DNA of 6,773 nt from HGM11525 sp036307445 (GTDB lineage: Bacteria > Bacillota > Clostridia > UBA1381): assembly GCA_036307445.1 (NCBI GenBank), contig JAXJXP010000016.1:1-6773 (forward strand), read 5' to 3'. Under the pieces are notes generated by a model, which was given only the letters and a program-made list of their open reading frames with translations, ran no database searches and had not been told where the DNA came from. The translations under genes and the position numbers were made by a program. Position 1 is the stretch's first letter; each line of letters starts with the position of its first letter. Of the stretch, positions 1 through 4,229 are shown piece by piece.

Positions 1-21
1 ATCCGACTGAGCTACAGGTGC
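1..21 (-). tRNA. tRNA, 5' part only (cut by window edge)
   Basis: Read on the minus strand from position 21 downward, the sequence starts GCACCTG (acceptor 5' strand), then TA, then the D-stem strand GCTC and the D-loop start AGTCGGAT. This is a canonical tRNA 5' end. The anticodon lies outside the window, so the amino acid cannot be assigned; the D-arm style fits several tRNAs, including Arg. It lies 7 nt downstream of the encoded CCA of the tRNA-Gly gene and is probably co-transcribed with it. Confidence 0.8.
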
Positions 22-28
22 ACACATT

Positions 29-102
29 TGGAGCGGGTGATGGGAATCGAACCCACACGACCAGCTTGGAAGGCTGGGATTCTACCATTGAACTACACCC
101 GC
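29..102 (-). tRNA. tRNA-Gly (anticodon UCC)
   Basis: A complete cloverleaf can be drawn on the minus strand. The acceptor strands are GCGGGTG (102-96) and CACCCGC (39-33). The D-arm starts with GTTC, the anticodon stem is CCAGC/GCTGG with loop CTTCCAA, and the T-arm is GTGGG/CCCAT around TTCGATT. The anticodon TCC is read at 70-68, so the tRNA decodes GGA and GGG glycine codons. The discriminator is U (position 32), and CCA is encoded at 31-29. A perfect-consensus promoter lies just upstream on the same strand, and a second tRNA follows after 7 nt, so this is probably the first gene of a tRNA operon. Confidence 0.96.
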
Positions 103-127
103 ACATTTCATATCGACTGACTAAACT

Positions 128-156
128 ATTATAGCAGAATTTATCAGGATTGTCAA
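128..156 (-). promoter_or_regulatory. Consensus sigma-A promoter of the tRNA operon
   Basis: On the minus strand TTGACA (156-151) and TATAAT (133-128) are separated by exactly 17 bp, a full match to the housekeeping consensus. The expected transcript start near 121 leaves about 19 nt of leader before the tRNA-Gly 5' end at 102. Upstream of the -35, positions 157-190 consist of alternating runs of A and T that resemble an UP element. This arrangement is typical of strong stable-RNA promoters. Confidence 0.85.
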
Positions 157-227
157 TAACTTATTTAAATTTTTTTTAAAAAATTTTTCTATTGTTTAAA
201 TTATGTACAAAATTATTAAAATTATTA
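157..227. other. A/T-tract region between divergent transcription units
   Basis: Nearly pure A/T sequence. It includes AAA-T8-A6-T5 at 167-188, with a 9-bp inverted repeat (167-175 and 178-186), and a tandem 9-bp direct repeat AAAATTATT at 209-217 and 218-226. The tracts are suitably placed to act as an UP element for the minus-strand tRNA promoter and may bend the DNA. No coding potential is seen. Confidence 0.5.
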
Positions 228-255
228 AAAAAAGGTGGAATAAGAAAGATAATTG

Positions 256-264
256 TGATAAAAT
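256..264 (+). promoter_or_regulatory. Possible extended -10 promoter for the deacetylase-like operon
   Basis: TGATAAAAT contains the TG extension followed, one base later, by TAAAAT (259-264), a 5 of 6 match to TATAAT. The corresponding -35 position (236-241, TGGAAT) matches only 3 of 6, which an extended -10 tolerates. An alternative pair is TTGTGA (253-258) with TATATA (274-279), but its spacer of 15 bp is short. The gene must be read from somewhere in 157-285, since the tRNA genes upstream face the other way. Confidence 0.4.
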
Positions 265-287
265 ATCTATGATTATATACACAGAAT

Positions 288-291
288 GGAG
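288..291 (+). promoter_or_regulatory. Ribosome binding site that decides the start of the deacetylase-like gene
   Basis: GGAG at 288-291 lies 8 nt before ATG at 300 but only 2 nt before the in-frame GTG at 294. The usual 5-9 nt spacing favours the ATG, giving a protein of 361 rather than 363 residues. Confidence 0.6.
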
Positions 292-299
292 CGGTGGAT

Positions 300-1385
300 A
301 TGGATAAATACAGTTATGACCCTAATTCACGAATTGCAAGACGTATAAAAGAGCGAGAAAGGAAAAGGAGAAGAAACAGAAGGATCAGATGCACAATAAT
401 TACTATAATTATTCTTGTAGCTGTTGCAGTTGGCATTGTGAGAATATTTGATAGTTTTAATTTCACACTTCCTGAGTTTAATCCTGTTGAGGGCTTTAAC
501 AGGCTTGTAGATACTATAAAGGGTGATGAACCGGCTCCGGTTGTTAATGATGCACCGGAGGCTCAAGAGACGCCAAAGCCTGAAGAGGCTCCTTTGGAGG
601 AAAGCGAAGAATTAGTACCAGTATCACCAATAGGATATTATCCTGCACCTTCTGAAAACAACAATCTTCTTGATATATTCAAAACGGCACAGGGCGAGAA
701 GGATAAGGTTTGCTGCCTTACATTTGATGACGGTCCTAATAAGGCAACAACTCCTGAAATACTTGATATTCTTGCTGAATACAACATCAAAGCCACCTTC
801 TTTGAACTTGGCGAAAAGCTTGTGCAAAATAAAGATATAGCAAAACGTACTTATGAGGAAGGACATCTTCTTGCAAATCATACATACACGCAAAAGTACA
901 GCACAATATATACAAGCTGGGACACTTTCTGGGATGAGGTCCAAAAGACAGAAGCGCTTATAACAGAGATTACCGATCAGCCGGCTTATAATCTTGTACG
1001 TATGCCAGGCGGCAGCTTTAACTCCGGCGTCTACGGAAGTGTAAAACAGGAGTACAGAGCAAAGCTGGCCGAAAAGGATTATTATTTTGTCGACTGGAGT
1101 GTTGATAACGGCGATGACGGTACAAGAAATTCAGATGATATACTAAACTATGTAAAGGATTACTGCGGTTCTAAGCCGGTTGTACTCTTGATGGAAGATG
1201 CAACTGCAAGACGTGCTACCGTAAGCTCTTTAAGAAGTGTAATTGACTATCTCAAGAGCTCGGGATATGTGTTCAAGAGACTTGACGAAATTGCTTACTA
1301 TTCTGAGTCGGAAATGCCGCAAGAACCGGTTGAGGAAGTAATGATACTTCCTTATGACACCTTCACAAGAGGTTACATTTTATAA
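300..1385 (+). CDS. Membrane-anchored polysaccharide deacetylase-like protein (NodB fold), probably catalytically degenerate
   Basis: The 361-residue protein has a strongly basic cytoplasmic start (residues 11-30), one hydrophobic segment (about 31-48) without a clear cleavage site, an acidic Pro/Glu-rich linker (about 77-110), and an extracellular carbohydrate esterase 4 (NodB) domain (about 135-330). Active family members remove N-acetyl groups from peptidoglycan or other sugars with a Asp-His-His metal site. Motif 1 is intact (TFDDGP, 141-146; base D143, metal ligand D144), as are the motif 3 Arg (RMPGG, R234) and a motif 4-like DWSVDNGDD (265-273). Motif 2 reads HTYTQ (194-198) where HxxxH is expected, so the second metal His is Gln. 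Motif 5 reads LLMED (296-300) where LMHD is expected, so the catalytic His is Glu. The family membership is secure; loss of activity is inferred. A 30-residue tail follows the domain. It is the first gene of a three-gene operon. The start was chosen by RBS spacing. Confidence 0.88.
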   Translation: MDKYSYDPNSRIARRIKERERKRRRNRRIRCTIITIIILVAVAVGIVRIFDSFNFTLPEFNPVEGFNRLVDTIKGDEPAPVVNDAPEAQETPKPEEAPLEESEELVPVSPIGYYPAPSENNNLLDIFKTAQGEKDKVCCLTFDDGPNKATTPEILDILAEYNIKATFFELGEKLVQNKDIAKRTYEEGHLLANHTYTQKYSTIYTSWDTFWDEVQKTEALITEITDQPAYNLVRMPGGSFNSGVYGSVKQEYRAKLAEKDYYFVDWSVDNGDDGTRNSDDILNYVKDYCGSKPVVLLMEDATARRATVSSLRSVIDYLKSSGYVFKRLDEIAYYSESEMPQEPVEEVMILPYDTFTRGYIL

Positions 1386-1390
1386 GTTTC

Positions 1391-1396
1391 AGGAGG
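1391..1396 (+). promoter_or_regulatory. Perfect ribosome binding site selecting a TTG start for the ABC transporter
   Basis: AGGAGG at 1391-1396 is followed by 8 nt and then TTG at 1405, in frame with the transporter. No ATG or GTG in that frame is suitably placed. The upstream in-frame ATG at 1354 would overlap the preceding gene by 32 bp and has only a distant AGGAAG. Confidence 0.75.
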
Positions 1397-1404
1397 CAAT
1401 ACCT

Positions 1405-3075
1405 TTGAAAAAAAGTAATAATGTCTTTAAATGGCTGTGGAAAAACAGTCGCCAAAGCCGAATCTTTATTTTGTTGCTGACGGTGCTTAGTGTTGTATTT
1501 TCGTTATTACAGCTTAGTTTTGTTACTGCATCAAAAAATGTTATTGATATTGCAACAATGTCTGTTTCTGGTAATCTGATGAACGCGTCAATAATATTGG
1601 TTATTTTGCTTGTTATACAGCTTGCGTTTCAAATTGGAATTAACTTTATAAACGTTCATGCAATGTCAAGATTTGAAATAGCGCTCAAAAGAAATGTATT
1701 CAGGCGTATGATGAATAAGAATTACCTCTCTATATCTCAATATCATTCTGGCGAATTACTTAACCGTCTTAACAGTGATATAAATGTGATTGTAAATGGT
1801 ATAATAGGAATAATTCCGTCTGCGGCGCTCTTTATTACCAGCATTATTGGCGGTTTTGTTATGCTGTGGAACATTGATAAAACTCTTGCACTTATTATAC
1901 TTGCCATCGGACCGCTGGTTGCAATCGGGGCACGATTGTATTCTTCAAAGTACAAAAAGCTTCATAAGGAATGTCAAAGTGCGGACGGGGATACAAAATC
2001 ATTTATGCTTGAGATTTTGCAGAATATTTTGGTGGTGAAGTCGTTTTGCGGTGAGGAAATTGCGCTTGACCATGCTGAAATGCTGCAAAGACGCAGCTAT
2101 CATTTGAAGGTTGTGCGAGTCCTTGTTTCAATTGTAGCCAATGTTGGTATGTTTGTGATATTTAATGCAGGATATTATTTTGCGCTTGCTTATGGAGCAC
2201 ACAGACTTGCGGCAGGTATTTTGGGTTACGGTGATTTGACAGCAATTCTCCAGCTTGTTAATAAAATTCAGACACCTTTTAAGAATGTATCAAGCTTAGT
2301 ACCGCAGGTATTTGGAGTAATTGCATCAACAGAAAGACTTATCGAAATTGAAAACCTGCCTGATGAGGTTAGGACGGGTGATGAAATTTCTGCTGATATT
2401 TACGATAAGCTTGAAGAGATTGTATTTGACAATGTTACATTCCATTATGCCGAGGACTCTGTAGTGTCAGGGGTTAATATGTGTATAAAAAAGGGAGAAT
2501 GTGTCGTTGTTGCGGGTGAGTCGGGAGCAGGAAAGAGTACCTCTATAAAGCTTCTTCTTGGCATACTTAAACCGGAAACGGGAAGCATTTATCTTTCTGA
2601 CGGTGAAAAACGATATAATATAGGTAGAAACACCAGAAAACTATTCTCTTACGTCCCGCAGGGGAATATGATACTTTCGGGAACTATAAGGGAAAATATT
2701 GCTTTTGCACGACCAGATGCAAGTGAGGATGAAATTATTAATGCTGCAAAGGTTGCGCAAATATGGGAGTTTATCAAGACTCTTGATAACGGACTTGATA
2801 CAAAAATAGGTGAAAAAGGCCTCGGTCTTTCGGAAGGACAAGCACAGCGGATTTCGATTGCTAGAGCACTTCTATACGACGCACCCGTGCTTCTGCTTGA
2901 TGAATCTACATCTGCGCTTGATTCTGCAACCGAGCTCGCTCTTTTGGAGGCTATACGTAAAATGACAGATAAAACCTGTATAATTGTAAGCCATAAGCAA
3001 GCAGCATTTGATATTTGTGATAATGTATGTTATGTAACTAAAGATATAGAACCTCGGGAGGAAAGGAATGGGTAA
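1405..3075 (+). CDS. ABC exporter, fused permease and ATP-binding half-transporter
   Basis: This 556-residue protein has the standard single-chain exporter layout. An N-terminal membrane domain carries about six hydrophobic segments (roughly residues 19-41, 61-83, 135-154, 159-176, 236-258 and 261-283). A nucleotide-binding domain follows from about residue 335. All ATPase motifs are present: aromatic A-loop in VTFHY (Y348), Walker A GESGAGKST (371-379), Q-loop VPQGN (Q419), signature LSEGQ (475-479), Walker B LLLDES with D499 and catalytic E500, SALD D-loop (503-506) and H-loop His (H530). It should therefore hydrolyse ATP. Only one half-transporter is present, so a homodimer is the simplest model. 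There is no N-terminal C39 peptidase domain and no precursor peptide gene nearby, so the substrate (lipid, drug or peptide) is unknown. The gene starts 19 nt after the deacetylase-like gene and overlaps the HAD gene by 8 bp. The TTG start is chosen for its AGGAGG. Confidence 0.93.
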   Translation: MKKSNNVFKWLWKNSRQSRIFILLLTVLSVVFSLLQLSFVTASKNVIDIATMSVSGNLMNASIILVILLVIQLAFQIGINFINVHAMSRFEIALKRNVFRRMMNKNYLSISQYHSGELLNRLNSDINVIVNGIIGIIPSAALFITSIIGGFVMLWNIDKTLALIILAIGPLVAIGARLYSSKYKKLHKECQSADGDTKSFMLEILQNILVVKSFCGEEIALDHAEMLQRRSYHLKVVRVLVSIVANVGMFVIFNAGYYFALAYGAHRLAAGILGYGDLTAILQLVNKIQTPFKNVSSLVPQVFGVIASTERLIEIENLPDEVRTGDEISADIYDKLEEIVFDNVTFHYAEDSVVSGVNMCIKKGECVVVAGESGAGKSTSIKLLLGILKPETGSIYLSDGEKRYNIGRNTRKLFSYVPQGNMILSGTIRENIAFARPDASEDEIINAAKVAQIWEFIKTLDNGLDTKIGEKGLGLSEGQAQRISIARALLYDAPVLLLDESTSALDSATELALLEAIRKMTDKTCIIVSHKQAAFDICDNVCYVTKDIEPREERNG

Positions 3076-3904
3076 ATTTGACGGAATATTAATTTGTAGC
3101 GACCTTGATGATACGCTACTGACTTCTGAGAGGGCAATATCCGATGAAAACAAGAATGTAATAGAATACTTTATGGCTGAGGGCGGAAAATTCACCTTTT
3201 GTACAGGGAGAGTACCCCACGGGGCAAAGATTGCTCTACAGTACATTGTACCAAATGTTCCTATGATATGCTTTAATGGAGCAGCTATCTATGATTTTGA
3301 GAACGACAGGTTGTTATGGGAAATGTTTCTTGATGATGAAGCTGCAAGAGTTGTAGAGTATGTAGAGGAACGTATGCCGCAAATCGGTGTAGAGGTATGT
3401 ACAAACTTTGGTGCATATCATTGTCGCTCTAACAGACTTACAAGGGAGCACGTAATGATAGAGCGGCTTCCCGAAATATCAATCGAACATAATGAAATTA
3501 AAGACCGTTGGAAAAAGGTTATTTTTATGGCTGAGCTTGAGGATATGCCAGAATTAAAACGACTTTTAGGTGAGTCTCAGTTTGCGGAAAAGTATACGTT
3601 TATCCAAAGCTATAAGCACTATTACGAGCTGTTGCCGAAAGGTGTAGGCAAGGGAGAAGCAATGCTTGTGCTTGCAAAAATGCTTGGAATAGACCGTAAA
3701 AAGACAGTTGGTGTAGGAGATAATGAAAATGATATTTCGCTGGTGAGTCTTGCAGGAGCTGGTGTTTCGGTTTCGAATGCAATTAAAGAGGTCAGGGATG
3801 TAGCCGATTATATCACTGTTGATAATGACAATCATGCTCTTGCGGTAATTATTGAGGCAATCGAAAATGGGAAAATTGTTTTTAAACATAAACAAAGCTA
3901 CTGA
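3068..3904 (+). CDS. Cof-type HAD-superfamily phosphatase (class IIB)
   Basis: A 278-residue soluble cytoplasmic phosphohydrolase of the Cof/YidA type, a family that dephosphorylates sugar phosphates, nucleotides or cofactor intermediates, often broadly. All four HAD motifs are seen: motif I DLDDT with nucleophile D12 and acid/base D14, motif II TGR (T46), motif III Lys in GVGKGEAM (K195), and motif IV GDNEND (D218 and D222 for Mg2+). FNGA (69-72) is typical of Cof proteins. The segment between motifs II and III (about 85-185) is the C2B cap that sets substrate choice. Length is normal for the family. GGGAGG at 3056-3061 lies 6 nt before the ATG, inside the end of the ABC gene, and the two frames overlap by 8 bp, suggesting translational coupling. 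The exact substrate cannot be read from the sequence. Confidence 0.93.
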   Translation: MGKFDGILICSDLDDTLLTSERAISDENKNVIEYFMAEGGKFTFCTGRVPHGAKIALQYIVPNVPMICFNGAAIYDFENDRLLWEMFLDDEAARVVEYVEERMPQIGVEVCTNFGAYHCRSNRLTREHVMIERLPEISIEHNEIKDRWKKVIFMAELEDMPELKRLLGESQFAEKYTFIQSYKHYYELLPKGVGKGEAMLVLAKMLGIDRKKTVGVGDNENDISLVSLAGAGVSVSNAIKEVRDVADYITVDNDNHALAVIIEAIENGKIVFKHKQSY

Positions 3905-3925
3905 TATATTCGGTAGCTTTGTTTA
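3889..3925 (+). terminator. Hairpin terminator of the three-gene operon, overlapping the HAD stop codon
   Basis: Positions 3889-3903 pair with 3911-3925, giving a 15-bp stem with one G-T wobble and a 7-nt loop. The core arms are AAACAAAGCTAC and GTAGCTTTGTTT. The 3' side ends in TTTGTTT and the following bases are T-rich but interrupted, so termination may be incomplete. The left arm lies within the last HAD codons, and the stop TGA (3902-3904) is at the top of the hairpin. Confidence 0.7.
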
Positions 3926-3935
3926 CTTATTGTGT

Positions 3936-3965
3936 TTGTTACAATAAACAACCACAATATATAGT
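3936..3965 (+). promoter_or_regulatory. Possible distal promoter upstream of nrdD
   Basis: TTGTTA (3936-3941, 4 of 6) and TATAGT (3960-3965, 5 of 6) are separated by 18 bp. The -10 lies inside the best NrdR-like site (3952-3967). It is a much weaker match than the proximal promoter, and A/T-rich sequence yields such pairs by chance, so this is tentative. Confidence 0.3.
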
Positions 3966-3967
3966 GA
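3952..3967 (+). promoter_or_regulatory. NrdR-box-like operator (distal, best match)
   Basis: CCACAATATATAGTGA matches the published NrdR consensus acaCwAtATaTwGtgt at 14 of 16 positions, including all ten central ones. NrdR is the zinc-finger/ATP-cone repressor of bacterial ribonucleotide reductase genes. A weaker half-like site (3920-3935, 10 of 16, ending TATTGTGT) lies 32 bp upstream, the spacing usual for paired NrdR boxes, but it overlaps the terminator stem and may be chance. Confidence 0.65.
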
Positions 3968-4066
3968 AACAATGTAACATAAATGTAACATTACTTACAA
4001 AGCAAGTGTTTATGTGGTTTTTGGAATATAAGGTTAAAAATGGAAATAGAAAAGCTGAAAAAGTGG

Positions 4067-4095
4067 TTGACAGGTACATAATATTGAGTTATAAT
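4067..4095 (+). promoter_or_regulatory. Consensus sigma-A promoter of nrdD
   Basis: TTGACA (4067-4072) and TATAAT (4090-4095) both match perfectly, with a 17-bp spacer. Transcription should start near 4101-4103 and run through a leader of about 128 nt into nrdD. A promoter this strong would be expected to need repression, which fits the operator-like sites lying over it. Confidence 0.85.
4074..4089 (+). promoter_or_regulatory. NrdR-box-like operator within the nrdD promoter spacer
   Basis: GTACATAATATTGAGT matches the NrdR consensus at 11 of 16 positions. It lies exactly between the -35 and -10 elements and 31 bp upstream of the site at 4105-4120, three helical turns away, as is usual for cooperative NrdR pairs. 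The match alone is weak; its position and spacing carry the argument. Confidence 0.5.
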
Positions 4096-4104
4096 TCAAT
4101 AGAA

Positions 4105-4120
4105 GCACAATATATGGTAT
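4105..4120 (+). promoter_or_regulatory. NrdR-box-like operator at the nrdD transcription start
   Basis: GCACAATATATGGTAT matches the NrdR consensus at 13 of 16 positions and shares the 10-mer CACAATATAT with the distal site at 3952-3967. It starts a few bases after the predicted transcript start, a position where a bound repressor would block RNA polymerase. Confidence 0.65.
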
Positions 4121-4229
4121 TTGATAAGACAAGGATGAGGTACACAACAATAGGTATGTCTTTTTTTATGAGAAATGCTTATTAAATACATATTGAATAA
4201 CAATATTTAAGGAAGGAGATTTTGTTTCA

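Larger units (their letters stand above)
3905..4229 (+). promoter_or_regulatory. Regulatory region upstream of nrdD (no credible gene)
   Basis: This 325-bp AT-rich gap holds the end of the HAD terminator, two candidate promoters, NrdR-box-like sites and the nrdD leader. A reading frame from TTG at 3919 to 4185 exists, but it has no ribosome binding site, lies across the terminator, promoters and operators, and gives an unremarkable peptide, so it is not called. The predicted leader from about 4102 to 4229 is around 128 nt long. It contains a small AT-rich inverted repeat (ATATTG at 4190-4195 and CAATAT at 4201-4206) just before the ribosome binding site. Confidence 0.7.

Noticed and set aside
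167..188. A/T inverted repeat as a terminator
   Set aside because: The stem is purely A-T and no gene ends there. It lies between divergent promoters, so an UP element or curved DNA is a better reading.
624..944. Minus-strand reading frames of 60-124 codons inside the deacetylase-like, ABC, HAD and nrdD genes
   Set aside because: They lie opposite clearly conserved coding sequence, lack ribosome binding sites, and give Cys/Ile-rich peptides typical of antisense translation.
2828..2842. LSEGQ instead of LSGGQ in the ABC signature as a sign of a degenerate ATPase site
   Set aside because: LSEGQ is a frequent natural variant in Firmicute exporters, and Walker A, Walker B Glu, Q-loop and H-loop residues are all present.
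4126..4167. Possible attenuator in the nrdD leader: AAGACA (4126-4131) and TGTCTT (4157-4162) followed by T's
   Set aside because: The stem is only 6 bp with a 25-nt loop, and no competing antiterminator or leader peptide was found. Such structures are common by chance in A/T-rich leaders.
3919..4185. 88-residue plus-strand reading frame upstream of nrdD
   Set aside because: It begins with TTG without a ribosome binding site, lies across a terminator arm, the nrdD promoter and operator-like sites, and its peptide shows no domain, signal or sensible composition. The internal ATG near 4012 also lacks a ribosome binding site.
4102..4229. Riboswitch in the 128-nt nrdD leader
   Set aside because: I looked for a cobalamin-type or other known aptamer core and saw none. 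The leader is A/T-rich with only weak short stems, and repressor sites explain regulation more simply.
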